Of a stretch of 51,373 nucleotides of DNA, positions 31,936-42,039 are shown in pieces. Under the pieces are notes generated by a model that saw nothing but the letters and a program-made list of their open reading frames with translations, was not told the origin of the DNA and did not search any database. Position numbers and translations under genes: made by a program. The stretch spans positions 1 to 51,373 of the forward strand of contig JAZSKY010000020.1 of the NCBI GenBank assembly GCA_045535095.1. The letters are read 5' to 3'. Position 1 is the stretch's first letter; each line of letters opens with the position of its first letter. The stretch is from SIG672 sp045535095 (GTDB lineage Bacteria; Bacillota; Clostridia; Oscillospirales; CAG-272).

Positions 31936-33336
31936 TTATAGCGATCTCTTCATATAGTATATCGCAATTTGCTGTGAATTTTCATTGTTTTTCAAAGAAA
32001 AGGGGTCGCTGACGGGGAAGCCCGGGATCCAGACCGCTCCGCTATCCGATTCTATTATCGGCAGAGTGTCGCGGTATTCAAGCGGAATCTTCTTTTCGGA
32101 AAGCAGTTTTTTCAGCTTCCGACTCATTCCGCCGTAAAGGTATCTGTCACCCTCCTTGCGGTTTCGCGCGTACAGACTGTCGTTAATTATATCAAAGCTG
32201 ACAGAGGCTTTGATAGATATTTTGTAAATATTTTGTTTGTTAATCAAATATTTACGAGTTTCTTCATTTTTGTCGGTATTTTCTTCATTTTCTTTGCAAA
32301 TGAAGATTATCGAGCCGTCCTCGTCTATCACGTTTTCGCCAAGCGAGAGCTTTATGCGATAGGGAAGAGTCTCCCTTGACTTTGTCTCTTTTACAAAAAC
32401 GAGACGTCCGTATTCAAGAGCGGCACATATTCCCTTTGGCAGACAAATGCGACTGTGTGCCTCGCCGTTTTCGATAAGAGAGATCACGCTTGATACGTGA
32501 ACGAAGGAAAGCTCCTCTCCGCCCGACGCCTCGCGGTATCTTTCGCGTATCACTCTACCGAGGATAGACTTGTCAAGTGAGACAAGCGCGTCTATTTTGT
32601 CATCGGTAAACTCTGACGCCACCTTTTCAAGATACTCGCTGTCGGCCTGAAGCAGAGAAACACTTCGCGAGAGAGTGTCCTCAAGCGAGGGGTTTATAAG
32701 GAGAAGCTCGGGTACGATCTTGTGTCTTATAAGATTTCGCGAATAGTCCACGTCAGAATTTGTGCTGTCGTAAACGAACGAAATTTCGTTTTCACCGAGA
32801 AATTCAAGAATTTCTCTTTTCGTGCAGTAAATGAGCGGACGAACGATGTTTCCGCGTGCCGCAGGAATACCTGTCAGTCCCTTGAGTGCGCTTCCGCGAG
32901 CCATATTGAAAAGCACGGTTTCGAGATTGTCGGACGCGTTGTGCGCGGTCGCGACCCTCTCAACGTCATTTTCGCGGCAGAATTTATCAAACGCCTCGTA
33001 GCGGCAGTTCCGCGCCGCCTCCTCAAGACCGATTTTGCTTTCTTTTGCTATTTTCGGGACGTCCACGCGGATAATTTCGAGCGGAATATCCCAGCTTTTA
33101 CAAAGATCACGGCAGAATGCCTCGTCGCGGTCCGCCTCACTTCCGCGAATTTTGTGATTTACGTGGAGTGCAAATAAAGAGAAGCCGCGTTTTACGGCTT
33201 CCTTTTTTAAAAGGTAAAGAAGCGCGACCGAGTCGGCGCCTCCCGAAAGACCGACGAGAAGCGACCTGCACGACAGCATACCGTACTGTCTTACCGCATC
33301 TGAAAATTTTTCTTCAATTATCGAATTTCTTTTCAC
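31936..33336 (-). CDS. tilS: tRNA(Ile)-lysidine synthetase TilS
   Basis: Converts cytidine 34 of tRNA-Ile2 (anticodon CAU) to lysidine, so that it reads AUA codons; usually essential. The 466-residue protein has the PP-loop pyrophosphatase motif SGGADS at 31-36. TilS-type features follow (HVNHKIRGSEADRDEAFC, TAHNASDNLETVLFNMARGSALKGLTGI). The C-terminal domains end with YARNRKEGDRYLYGGMSRKLKKLLSEKKIP. It lies between dnaB and ftsH; the tilS-ftsH pairing is common in Bacillota. Confidence 0.97.
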   Translation of the reverse strand: MKRNSIIEEKFSDAVRQYGMLSCRSLLVGLSGGADSVALLYLLKKEAVKRGFSLFALHVNHKIRGSEADRDEAFCRDLCKSWDIPLEIIRVDVPKIAKESKIGLEEAARNCRYEAFDKFCRENDVERVATAHNASDNLETVLFNMARGSALKGLTGIPAARGNIVRPLIYCTKREILEFLGENEISFVYDSTNSDVDYSRNLIRHKIVPELLLINPSLEDTLSRSVSLLQADSEYLEKVASEFTDDKIDALVSLDKSILGRVIRERYREASGGEELSFVHVSSVISLIENGEAHSRICLPKGICAALEYGRLVFVKETKSRETLPYRIKLSLGENVIDEDGSIIFICKENEENTDKNEETRKYLINKQNIYKISIKASVSFDIINDSLYARNRKEGDRYLYGGMSRKLKKLLSEKKIPLEYRDTLPIIESDSGAVWIPGFPVSDPFSLKNNENSQQIAIYYMKRSL

Positions 33337-33358
33337 TTCGTCGGACCTTTCTGTGTTT

Positions 33359-34711
33359 TTACGAGGGCTCCTCGAGGTTTGTCATAGTAGAGAATCTTGT
33401 GTACTGACCGAACCAGTTGAGCTTGACCGTACCGCGTCCGCCGTGACGGTTCTTCTCAACGATGACCTCGGCTACGTTGCCCTCCTGACCTGCCTCTGCA
33501 TAGTATTCGTCTCTGTAAAGGAACATAACCATATCTGCGTCCTGCTCGATAGCACCCGAGTCACGAAGGTCGGAAAGCATAGGACGCTTGTTCGTTCTCG
33601 ATTCGTTGGTACGCGAGAGCTGTGCGCAGCAGATGACCGGAACCTTGAGCTCCTTTGCAAGAAGCTTCAGGTTACGCGAGATCTCACTGACCTCCTGAAC
33701 GCGGTTGTCTATCTTTCGGTCGCTTTGCATAAGCTGGAGATAGTCGACAACTACGAGTCCGAGATTCTTCATTCTGCGGAGCTTTGCCTTCATACCGGTA
33801 ACGTTTATGCCGGTGGTATCGTCAATGTAGATGTCGCACTCGGAAAGGAATGCGGACGCCTTTGCGAGCTTGTTCCAGTCGTCGGGCATAAGATTTCCGC
33901 TTCTGAGCGCGGTGCTTTCAACGAGCGCCTCGCTCGAGAGCATTCTCTGAACGAGCTGCTCCTTGGACATTTCAAGAGAGAAGATACAGACCGACTTTTT
34001 AGTTGATCTTGCAATGTTCGTTGCCATATTGAGTGCAAACGCGGTCTTACCCATACCGGGACGCGCGCCCACGATAACGAGTTCGCCCTGACCGAGTCCG
34101 ACGAGAACCTTGTCAAGATCGGAAAATCCTGACGGAGTACCTGCCGCGCTCTCGGGATTAGTTGCTATCTCCTTGATGTTTCTGTAAGTGTCTATAAGAA
34201 CGTCGCGGATATGCGCGAAATCGTGGCTTTCCTTAGTCTGCGCTATTGCAAATATTTTTGCCTCAGCGCTGTCAACGATCTTGTCAGCCGCGTCCTGCTC
34301 GGAAAATGCGGTGTCGGTGATGTCCGCGCAAACGTCTATAAGCTGACGAAGGAGACTCTTGTCTCTGACTATCTTCGCGTAGTCCTTGATGTTAGAGGAC
34401 GAGGGAACTATCTCGGCTATCGTGCGGATATATTTTTTCGACTGCTCGATATCGTAAACGTCCTCTTTTACGAGCATATCCATAAGAACGACGGGGTCGA
34501 TGTCGCGAGCCTGCAAAGAAAGCTTCTGCATTGCCGCAAAGATCGCGCGATGCTCTTCAAGATAAAAATCGTCGCTCGTTATGATGGACGCAACGTCGTT
34601 TATTTTTTCGGGATCGATCAGGACCGAGCCGAGAACTGCCTGCTCCGCCTCAAGAGAGAAGGGGAGCTTTCTTAAAATATCGTTTCCCGATACGTTTGTT
34701 ATGTTTGCCAT
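33359..34711 (-). CDS. dnaB: Replicative DNA helicase DnaB
   Basis: Hexameric 5'-3' helicase that unwinds the replication fork (called DnaC in Bacillus). The ATG at 34711 gives MANITNVSGND and 450 residues; a GTG at 34723 would add four residues. The N-terminal domain (FSLEAEQAVLGSVLIDPEKIND) is followed by the RecA-like motor. The motor has Walker A GARPGMGKT, ICIFSLEMS-like residues (VCIFSLEMSKEQLVQRM), Walker B LVVVDYLQLM and the arginine-finger region DLRDSGAIEQDADMV. The start lies one base past the rplI stop, so translation is coupled. Confidence 0.97.
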   Translation of the reverse strand: MANITNVSGNDILRKLPFSLEAEQAVLGSVLIDPEKINDVASIITSDDFYLEEHRAIFAAMQKLSLQARDIDPVVLMDMLVKEDVYDIEQSKKYIRTIAEIVPSSSNIKDYAKIVRDKSLLRQLIDVCADITDTAFSEQDAADKIVDSAEAKIFAIAQTKESHDFAHIRDVLIDTYRNIKEIATNPESAAGTPSGFSDLDKVLVGLGQGELVIVGARPGMGKTAFALNMATNIARSTKKSVCIFSLEMSKEQLVQRMLSSEALVESTALRSGNLMPDDWNKLAKASAFLSECDIYIDDTTGINVTGMKAKLRRMKNLGLVVVDYLQLMQSDRKIDNRVQEVSEISRNLKLLAKELKVPVICCAQLSRTNESRTNKRPMLSDLRDSGAIEQDADMVMFLYRDEYYAEAGQEGNVAEVIVEKNRHGGRGTVKLNWFGQYTRFSTMTNLEEPS

Positions 34712-34712
34712 A

Positions 34713-35162
34713 TTATTTGTCACTTATAACGCTTACCTTGAGCTTGCCCGAAACCTTCGTGTAAAGCTTAACGTCCAGCGTGTATTCTCCGTAATTTTTG
34801 ATGGGCTTGTCAAGAACGATCTTGCGCTTGTCGATAACGATTTTGAACTGCGATGCAAGCTCCTCTGCGATCTCCTTTACGGTGACCGCGCCGTAGAGAC
34901 GGGAGTCGCTTCCCGAGGTAGCCTTGATAACTACGGTGATCTTTTCGAGCTTTGCGGCAACTTCCTTTGCCTCTGCAATTTCAACGTCTATCTTGTGCTG
35001 CTTTGCAGCGTCCTTGTTTTTCTGATCGTTAAGAGCCTTTGCGTCAGCCTCAATAGCGAGACCCTTGGGGAGAAGGAAGTTTCTTGCGTATCCGTCCGAA
35101 ACGTTTACGATGTCACCCTTTTTGCCCTGCGCCTTTACGTCCTGTGTGAGAATTACTTTCAT
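34713..35162 (-). CDS. rplI: 50S ribosomal protein L9
   Basis: Binds 23S rRNA near the L1 stalk base and spans toward the small subunit. The start ATG at 35162 follows GAAAGGATC; an earlier in-frame start at 35210 would add sixteen residues and is not expected. The 149-residue protein has the L9 signature (LTQDVKAQGKKGDIVNVSDG, YARNFLLPKGLA), then a long helix and a C-terminal RNA-binding domain. It lies between gdpP and dnaB, the usual Bacillota arrangement. Confidence 0.97.
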   Translation of the reverse strand: MKVILTQDVKAQGKKGDIVNVSDGYARNFLLPKGLAIEADAKALNDQKNKDAAKQHKIDVEIAEAKEVAAKLEKITVVIKATSGSDSRLYGAVTVKEIAEELASQFKIVIDKRKIVLDKPIKNYGEYTLDVKLYTKVSGKLKVSVISDK

Positions 35163-35190
35163 TGTATGTGATCCTTTCGTGATAAAATGC

Positions 35191-37224
35191 TTAGTTTGTG
35201 CCGCCGTCAAGCGCTACGTCTATCGACGCCTTGAGCTTAACGAGTGCTTCCTCAATAGTGATGTCGGGCATCTGAGTTGCGGCAGCGTTGTAATGTCCGC
35301 CTCCGCCGATGCGCTCAAGAATGAGCTGCACGTTGATAGTACCGCTCGAGCGCGCCGAGATGCAGATGCTGTTGTCTATTCTGCAAATTGCAAATGATGC
35401 AAGCACGCCGTCTATCGAGAGCAGACTGTCTGCCACCTTTGCGGCGGCAACTCTGTCTGCGGGAGTGTTGTTTTCGTCAAGGTTGGACGCAATAGCGACA
35501 ACCTTTCTGTAAACGTGTATGTTCGATTTGAATTTCGCCTCGCGCTGCATATCGTCGAGATCGACCTTGAAGAGATCCTGAACGTCAACGGGATCCGCGC
35601 CCTCGCTTCTGAGGTAAAGTGCTGCTGCAAAGGTACGTACACCGATGCTCTGCGCGAAATACTTGGTGTCGAGAATGATTCCCGAATAGAGAAAATCGGC
35701 TTCGTTCTTGCCGAGACGTCCTGCGGGAAGAACCTGCTCGAGAAGCTCTGCAACGATCTCGCAGGTCGAGGATGCCGAGGGCTCGATGTAGGAAAGCAGG
35801 GGAGTCTTGTCAAATGCGTCGGTCTGGCGGTGGTGGTCGATATATACGATCTTTTCAGCCGATGCGGCAATATCGGGTGCGTAGAACTGCTTGGGGTTGT
35901 TCACGTCAACGATAATGACGAGAGTGTTCGAGCGAAGCTTGTTCTGCGCCGAGGTCACGTCTATAAACGCGTTTTTGAAGGAGCGCGATCCCTTGAGCTT
36001 TAAAAAGCCCTTTGAGAGGTTCTTGTCCTCGGTGTCAACTACGATATTACAGTCAACTCCGCAGTGCATACAGAATCTTGCGATACCGATGCTCGCGCCG
36101 AAGCAGTCGTAATCGGGGAATTTGTGTCCGAAAATGAGAACGTTCGAGCTGTCCGCGATAAGATTTGCAAGAGAAAGTGCTATCGAGCGCGACTTTACGG
36201 TCGAGCGCTTCTGCATAGTTTTGGTAACTCCGCCGTAGTATTCGATTCCGCTTTCGGTCTTGACTACCGCCTGGTCACCGCCTCGCGCAAGTGCCATTTC
36301 AAGGCAGGATCTTGCAGAGGTCTCCTTTGCGAGAATGGTGTCGCCTATCGTCGTTGTTCCTATCGAAACGGTGATAGGAGTTCCGCTTGTGCCTACCTTG
36401 ACACCGCGGATCTTTTCGAGAATATCAAACTTCTTTGCGATAAAGGTGTCCATGTGCTTTGCCGCGAAGAAGAATATATATTTGTTTCTTTCGTATTCCT
36501 TAAGCGTTCCGTTTACAGATGCCGCCCAGCTTGCAAGAACGGACGAGATCTCCGCCGCTGCGGCGCTCGTGTTTTCCTGCTCTATCTGCACAAGCTCGTC
36601 AACGTTGTCAAGCACGATGTAAGCCACGAGTATTTCCTCGTCGCGCATCGTCTTTTTGACCTCGCAAAGCTCGGTGATGTCGGTAAAGAGTATCGAGGTG
36701 GCGCGGCTGTTTCCGATATAGAAGGGCTTGCCCGTTACCTTGTAGGGAACGTCGCCTATTCTACATTCGACGCCCTCGTTTTCCGCCTCAATGATAGCGT
36801 CAAGCGAGCTGTCGCAGAAGCTTTCAAGCTGTCTTGAATGTATCGACGCGCGTCGGCGAAGCTGTGCAAACTCAGAGTTCATCCAAAGAATGTATCCCTT
36901 GTCCGAAACGAGTATGACGGGCGCGTCAACTGCGCCGAATGCTCCTGCAAAGATCTCACCCGAATAGGATCTCGGATCGGTGGTCGAGAAGAATTTCTGA
37001 TGGATAAGATGCAGAGCGACGATAAATACCGCCTCGCAGAGAATATAAACGATCATCGAAACGGGGATCGTAAACGCGGGGGAGAGCTTTGCGTTTTCCG
37101 AGGTGTAAATATCACCGAGCGCCCATGTAAAGAATACGGTTATAAGGATCATTCCTATAATGCGCTGTGTTGATTCGTGACGCAGAGCCTTTTTTATTTT
37201 TTCGAAAAATACGCTTGATTTCAT
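35191..37224 (-). CDS. gdpP: Cyclic-di-AMP phosphodiesterase GdpP (YybT family)
   Basis: Hydrolyses c-di-AMP to pApA, controlling osmolyte balance and cell wall homeostasis. The 677-residue protein has two N-terminal membrane helices (about 21-40 and 51-73). A small PAS-like domain (about 90-190) and a degenerate GGDEF domain (about 195-325, ARGGDQAVV) follow. The C-terminal DHH/DHHA1 phosphodiesterase has GHKFPDYDCFG (366-376, Asp371 and Asp373), VIIVDVNNP (Asp440), DHH at 463-465 and GGGHYNAAA near the end. All metal ligands are present. It is followed 28 bases later by rplI. Confidence 0.96.
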   Translation of the reverse strand: MKSSVFFEKIKKALRHESTQRIIGMILITVFFTWALGDIYTSENAKLSPAFTIPVSMIVYILCEAVFIVALHLIHQKFFSTTDPRSYSGEIFAGAFGAVDAPVILVSDKGYILWMNSEFAQLRRRASIHSRQLESFCDSSLDAIIEAENEGVECRIGDVPYKVTGKPFYIGNSRATSILFTDITELCEVKKTMRDEEILVAYIVLDNVDELVQIEQENTSAAAAEISSVLASWAASVNGTLKEYERNKYIFFFAAKHMDTFIAKKFDILEKIRGVKVGTSGTPITVSIGTTTIGDTILAKETSARSCLEMALARGGDQAVVKTESGIEYYGGVTKTMQKRSTVKSRSIALSLANLIADSSNVLIFGHKFPDYDCFGASIGIARFCMHCGVDCNIVVDTEDKNLSKGFLKLKGSRSFKNAFIDVTSAQNKLRSNTLVIIVDVNNPKQFYAPDIAASAEKIVYIDHHRQTDAFDKTPLLSYIEPSASSTCEIVAELLEQVLPAGRLGKNEADFLYSGIILDTKYFAQSIGVRTFAAALYLRSEGADPVDVQDLFKVDLDDMQREAKFKSNIHVYRKVVAIASNLDENNTPADRVAAAKVADSLLSIDGVLASFAICRIDNSICISARSSGTINVQLILERIGGGGHYNAAATQMPDITIEEALVKLKASIDVALDGGTN

Positions 37225-37269
37225 ACCTTAGAAGTGTACTCCTTTCGCAAACGAAAAGTTATAAAAGCA

Positions 37270-38334
37270 TTATTTTTTATTGTTTTTCTCTTTTTTCTCG
37301 CCGTAGAAGCGCTCTCTGAACGGGGCGAAGAGATTGTCAAACGCGCCCGATACCGATACCAGTAAAAAGAGTATCGCGGGATTTTTCATACCGTATATAA
37401 GAATGAACAGAATGAATACCATTCCGAAAAGTCCGCCACGCTTAAATCTTGAAGGCGCAGAGCGCAGACCGATGAGCGAAAATCCCGGGGTGAGAATTAT
37501 AAGCAGACTTGCCGCAGTCATATAGAGCACAGCGCTCGACCGGAAAAGTCCGAATGCCACGATGACGAAGCAGAGAAGAAATACCACAGAGGAAAGACGG
37601 CTCATCTTGAGCGGCCAGTGACCGATCTCGTCCTTGCAGACACCTCTGTCGAGAACGACGAGACGGGTAATGGTTGCCTCGATATACGAAAGCAGAAGAA
37701 CGAGCGCTATAAGCGCGGCAGGGATCATAACCACCGCAAGATCGAAAAGCTCTGCCATCTGCGACGAGGTAAGTCCTGCGGCCTCGTATCCGTACGTCGA
37801 ATAGACCGCGTTGAAGGTATCCTCAAGATGTTTGCTGATAACGCCTACCGACTTTGCCGATATTTCTCCGAACGTCTCGTAAAGAGTGAGAAGGAGAGAA
37901 AAAAGACCTGTAAGCGAGAGTATTACCGCGTTTGCAACTACCGTGTGAGTTTTCTCACAGCCGTTTTTCATACAAGTCGCAAGAACTACCGCCGACGGCA
38001 CGAATGTAAGCGAGAGAAGAGTCTCTGCAAAGGGTGCGCCGAGCAGAACGTGTACCGCTCCGACGGTAAGTGCGGAAAGGGAAGCGACCGCTGTGAAAAG
38101 GAAGCGCTTGCCGCCCACGGAAAGCACGGTCAGCGCCGAAGCAAGAAGCATGCTTCCCGATATAAAAGAAAGAAGAAAGAGCATTGACGGATCGTACGGC
38201 AGGACCGATGCGTCGGCATAATAGCTTTTTATAAGTATGCCAAGCACCGAAAGCGCGCACGCCGCAAGGGACATAAGAAGAACTCGGTTCTTTTTGTTCC
38301 TTGTCACGCCCGTTTCGTTTATAGAAGCGTTCAT
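37270..38334 (-). CDS. YybS-like membrane protein (DUF2232)
   Basis: A 354-residue membrane protein with about eight hydrophobic segments and a basic tail (RERFYGEKKEKNNKK). Members of the DUF2232/YybS family stand directly upstream of gdpP and rplI in many Bacillota, and this one does too. The function is unknown; the conserved position suggests a partner in the membrane of GdpP. The assignment rests on location and topology more than on strong motifs. It is the first gene of the minus-strand cluster, so the cluster promoter should lie in 38335-38480. Confidence 0.8.
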   Translation of the reverse strand: MNASINETGVTRNKKNRVLLMSLAACALSVLGILIKSYYADASVLPYDPSMLFLLSFISGSMLLASALTVLSVGGKRFLFTAVASLSALTVGAVHVLLGAPFAETLLSLTFVPSAVVLATCMKNGCEKTHTVVANAVILSLTGLFSLLLTLYETFGEISAKSVGVISKHLEDTFNAVYSTYGYEAAGLTSSQMAELFDLAVVMIPAALIALVLLLSYIEATITRLVVLDRGVCKDEIGHWPLKMSRLSSVVFLLCFVIVAFGLFRSSAVLYMTAASLLIILTPGFSLIGLRSAPSRFKRGGLFGMVFILFILIYGMKNPAILFLLVSVSGAFDNLFAPFRERFYGEKKEKNNKK

Positions 38335-38494
38335 TAAATAAGACCTCCGTGCCGTAAGGTATTCTACGGCAGAATATAAAAACCTACCATAGATTATAAC
38401 ACAAAGGATTGCTTTTGTAAAGGCTTAAAGGCACAAAAATCGTTGCTTTTTTGTTAAATAATATTATATAAAAGATATATAATTCAAAAAACTA

Positions 38495-38523
38495 TTGACG
38501 AAACGCGAAAAAAGTTATATAAT
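38495..38523 (+). promoter_or_regulatory. Promoter of rimM-trmD
   Basis: TTGACG (38495-38500), 17-base spacer, TATAAT (38518-38523). Confidence 0.85.
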
Positions 38524-38567
38524 AACAATGGATTTTTATTTCAGTACGAAGATTTAAGGAAACATAT

Positions 38568-39086
38568 ATGAAACGTAGCTTATCGAAATATCTTGAGGCG
38601 GGAAAGATCGCCAATACTCACGGGGTACGCGGAGACGTCATTATTGATTCTCTTTGCGACAGCCCGAAGATACTTGCAGGTATAAAGACTCTTTATATAA
38701 AGCGCGCAGGAGAATTTATCTCTCTCAAGGTCGAGCGCTCTGCCGTTCATAGCGGAAGGGTACTGACTAAATTTGAGGGAGTAAACTCGCTCGACGACGC
38801 CCTTCTCTATAAGGGCAAGGCAGTCTATGCCGCAAGAGAGGATCTTTCTATCGAAAAGGACCAGGTCTTTATTGCCGACCTTATCGGACTCGACGTTTTC
38901 AGAAGCGATAATAACGAGCGTATCGGAAAGCTCTCCGACGTAGTAAACTACGGCTACAACGATATTCTTGAGATCGACCGCGGAGAGGGAAAACTCACCC
39001 TCGTTCCCAACCTCGATCAGTTCGTTGAAAGGATCTCACTTGACGAGGGCATCTTTATAATACCCGTGGAGGGACTTCTCGAATGA
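38568..39086 (+). CDS. rimM: 16S rRNA processing protein RimM
   Basis: Assembly factor that binds S19 and helps mature the 30S head. The 172-residue protein starts after AAGGAAAC. The N-terminal domain (EAGKIANTHGVRGDVIIDSL) is typical. The C-terminal PRC-barrel domain includes DLIGLDVFRSDNNERIGKLSDVVNYGYNDILEI and ends FIIPVEGLLE. It overlaps trmD by four bases (ATGA). The usual rpsP and KH-domain genes of this operon are not in front of it; a promoter stands there instead. Confidence 0.96.
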   Translation: MKRSLSKYLEAGKIANTHGVRGDVIIDSLCDSPKILAGIKTLYIKRAGEFISLKVERSAVHSGRVLTKFEGVNSLDDALLYKGKAVYAAREDLSIEKDQVFIADLIGLDVFRSDNNERIGKLSDVVNYGYNDILEIDRGEGKLTLVPNLDQFVERISLDEGIFIIPVEGLLE

Positions 39087-39766
39087 CCTTTGACGTAATG
39101 ACTCTCTTTCCCGAGATGATCGAAAATATCACCTCGGAAAGCATAATCGGAAGAGCGAGAAGGGCGGGACTTATAACCGTCAGAGCGCACAATATCCGAG
39201 ACTTTTCCAAGGATAAGCACAGAAAGGTTGACGATACTCCGTACGGCGGCGGAATGGGAATGCTTATGGCCGCCCCTCCGATATACGACTGCTATCTTTC
39301 GGTAAAGGAAAAGCAGACGGGCAGCTCGATATGCGTCTTTATGTCGGCGCAGGGCAAGGTGCTCGATCAGAAGAAGGCGATAGAGCTTTCAAGGTACGAT
39401 AATATAACCGTTCTCTGCGGACACTACGAGGGCGTTGACAGACGAATAGTTGACGAAATAGTTGACGAGGAGATCTCGATAGGCGATTACGTGCTGACGG
39501 GAGGCGAGCTTCCTGCCTGCATACTTATAGACGCGGTATCGAGAATGCGCGAGGGCGTTCTCTCGGACAGCGAATGCTTTGAAAACGAAAGCATTTACGG
39601 CGGAGTTCTCGAATATCCGCAGTTTACCCGTCCCGAGGAGTTCAGAGGACGCAAGGTCCCCGAGGTGCTTCTCGGCGGCGACCATAAGAAAATAGAAAAG
39701 TGGAGAAGAGAAGAGGCGCTCAGACTCACAGAGCAGAACCGCCCCGACCTTCTCGGAAAGAAATAA
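39083..39766 (+). CDS. trmD: tRNA (guanine37-N1)-methyltransferase TrmD
   Basis: Methylates G37 of tRNAs with S-adenosylmethionine and prevents frameshifting; essential. The 227-residue protein is a SPOUT-class enzyme with the trefoil-knot motifs CGHYEGVDRRI and IGDYVLTGGELPA. The N-terminus FDVMTLFPEMI and the motif YGGGMGMLMAAPP are diagnostic. It is translationally coupled to rimM. Confidence 0.98.
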   Translation: MTFDVMTLFPEMIENITSESIIGRARRAGLITVRAHNIRDFSKDKHRKVDDTPYGGGMGMLMAAPPIYDCYLSVKEKQTGSSICVFMSAQGKVLDQKKAIELSRYDNITVLCGHYEGVDRRIVDEIVDEEISIGDYVLTGGELPACILIDAVSRMREGVLSDSECFENESIYGGVLEYPQFTRPEEFRGRKVPEVLLGGDHKKIEKWRREEALRLTEQNRPDLLGKK

Positions 39767-39805
39767 AATACGAAAAAATGAGAATTTCGTAGGAAAGGAA
39801 GGGCC

Positions 39806-42004
39806 ATGGATAAGGATAACAAGACACCCGAGTCGTATAGCTCGGATTTCAGCTCCGATCTGAAATGGCGAAGCGATGAAAGTGAGCCAAGTGGCGAAGC
39901 GACACCTGAAAAGGTATATGCTCAGTCAAACGAAAAAAGTGCCGCTTTTACGGTAAGACCCGAGAAAAAGCGCAAGGGAATCAAGGCGGCAAAATGGCTT
40001 TTCGACAGAAAAGAAAGCTTTATAATGCGTGTGATCGACCGTACGGTCGTATCTCTGTACGATAAAACGAAAAACGGAGCGGTGGGACATTTCTTCACAT
40101 CGTATGCAAAGACCGAGCGTAGCGTCAGTACCTCTGCAATCGTATCGACGGTCAGAAGAATATCAGAGTTCTTCAAAAACAGACGAAACGCGAAGATCAA
40201 AGAGGAAAAGGTTTACGACGATATTACGGGCGAGCTCGTTGCCGTCGTTCAGGATCCATCAAGCAGAAGGCGTTCCTTTATAAAAAGCATAGTCGGCGCG
40301 ATAGGAGATAGCACGATAATAAGAGCCGTAAGGCGTTTCCTTTCCACACTCTTCTATCTCCCGATGTCAACCTACGGCGCTCTCCTTCTTTCGCTCGGAA
40401 TAACGACGATTCTCGTTCAGGCAGCAAGAGTATTTCTCCTTTCGGGAGAGCTTAGTACCTCAAGCGTGGTGATAGGCGTTGCCTATACCCTCGTGTCGAT
40501 GCTGACCATTTTCTCCGGTGACGTTTCTCTTGCAAAATACGTATGCGACAGTAAAATAGGAAGCTTTCTCCTGATGTCGGTGTTCGGCATCTCGAAAAAG
40601 ACGCTCGACCTCGGAAAAAGCGTAAAGAAATACCGCTTCTGGGCATTTCTTATAGGTCTTTCGATAGGACTTCTCTCGGCGGCAGTCAGCGCGCGCACGA
40701 TACTTCTTATATCGCTCGTTATGGTACTTGCCTCGGGAATTGCGATAAATCCCGAAAGCGGAATAGTGCTCATAACCTTCGCCCTCCCCTTTGCCTCGCT
40801 TGTAAAGGGCGGAGAAAGCTACCTCTGTTACGCCGTTCTATATACCGTTTTTGTATGGCTCTTAAAGGTCATCGGCGGAAAAAGACGCATCTCCCTTGGT
40901 GCGCTTGAGCTTTGGATCTCAATTTTCGCGCTGTTCATACTCGTTACGGGCTTTGTCTCAGCAGACAGAGCAGAGGCGATCAGACACGCAGGACTTCTCG
41001 TCTCGGCACTTCTCGGATTTTTCGCCGCGTCGAACCTTCTTTCCTCGCGCGCGTGGTTCCGCCGCGAGACAAACGCGATACTTCTCTCGGGATTTATCGT
41101 CTCGGCGTACGCCGTATATCAGTGGATCGTCGGATCGTCCGGCGCATCGTGGTCACTTGGAGATATGCTCTCGCTTGACGTTACCTCGGTGTTTGCAGAC
41201 GGAGAGACTCTCTCCCTCTATCTGATAAGTATATTCTTCTTCGCTCTGACAGGTATCACCTCGCACGAGCGCGGAGGCGGAAGATTTTTCTCCTTCGTAG
41301 TTACGTCAACGTCACTTCTCGGAATTTTCTTCGCGTCAAGCATTTACGCCTGGGTCGCACTCGTTGCGGCGATAGTTCTTTACTCGCTCGTCAAATCGAA
41401 AAAGAGCGCAGCATCTCTTTTCGGACTTCTCGTTCTGCTTCTTCTCGCAGTTTCGCTCGTTTCCGAGCTTCTTCCGAGTGCCGCTCTCGGTGCATCGGAC
41501 GGAACACTTGCCGAGAGAATTGAGGTAATGCGTACCTCGGCGCAGATGTCGGGTCAGTACCTTATCAGCGGAATAGGACTTGGCGAGAGCGTTTTCCGGA
41601 ACGCTTACGCATCGCTTTCGAGCGCGGACGGCATACACGCGACCGACGGCGGAAGCCTTGTGACCGAGCTTCTCATACGCCTTGGATTTATGGGCGTTGT
41701 GTTCATTGTAGTAGCCGTAGTTCTTGCATACAGACAGGCATTCTCAACGCTTAAAATATCTTCTACCGATAAATACGCCCAGAAATGGACGGTTGCGGCA
41801 ATCTGCTCGCTGAGCGGAGCGCTCATCATCTCGCTCGTTTCTTATATATGGAGCGACAGCTCTATGGCGCTTATGTTCTGGATAGTTCTCGGACTCGTCT
41901 CGGCAACACGTAAGATGACCCTCTTTGAAAACGTTGGTACGTCTCACGAAAGCGGACCGAGTATAGAACTTCCGATAAGTAGCTTCAGAAGAAAAAAACG
42001 GTAA
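39806..42004 (+). CDS. O-antigen ligase/polymerase-like membrane protein
   Basis: A 732-residue membrane protein. The first 190 or so residues are hydrophilic and charged (DNKTPESYSSDFSSD, PEKKRKGIKAAKWLF). About twelve hydrophobic segments follow, with a larger external loop (about 560-600, AQMSGQYLISGIGLGESVF). That loop's GxGxGE-type pattern is typical of Wzy/WaaL O-antigen ligase-like proteins. Such proteins polymerise or attach surface glycans. The long cytoplasmic N-terminus is uncommon. It is followed by two DUF4330 genes 35 bases on, so the three probably work together. No glycosyltransferase lies nearby. The specific substrate is unknown. Confidence 0.8.
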   Translation: MDKDNKTPESYSSDFSSDLKWRSDESEPSGEATPEKVYAQSNEKSAAFTVRPEKKRKGIKAAKWLFDRKESFIMRVIDRTVVSLYDKTKNGAVGHFFTSYAKTERSVSTSAIVSTVRRISEFFKNRRNAKIKEEKVYDDITGELVAVVQDPSSRRRSFIKSIVGAIGDSTIIRAVRRFLSTLFYLPMSTYGALLLSLGITTILVQAARVFLLSGELSTSSVVIGVAYTLVSMLTIFSGDVSLAKYVCDSKIGSFLLMSVFGISKKTLDLGKSVKKYRFWAFLIGLSIGLLSAAVSARTILLISLVMVLASGIAINPESGIVLITFALPFASLVKGGESYLCYAVLYTVFVWLLKVIGGKRRISLGALELWISIFALFILVTGFVSADRAEAIRHAGLLVSALLGFFAASNLLSSRAWFRRETNAILLSGFIVSAYAVYQWIVGSSGASWSLGDMLSLDVTSVFADGETLSLYLISIFFFALTGITSHERGGGRFFSFVVTSTSLLGIFFASSIYAWVALVAAIVLYSLVKSKKSAASLFGLLVLLLLAVSLVSELLPSAALGASDGTLAERIEVMRTSAQMSGQYLISGIGLGESVFRNAYASLSSADGIHATDGGSLVTELLIRLGFMGVVFIVVAVVLAYRQAFSTLKISSTDKYAQKWTVAAICSLSGALIISLVSYIWSDSSMALMFWIVLGLVSATRKMTLFENVGTSHESGPSIELPISSFRRKKR

Positions 42005-42039
42005 AGGCTAAAAGATAACCCGAAAGGATAACAGATAAG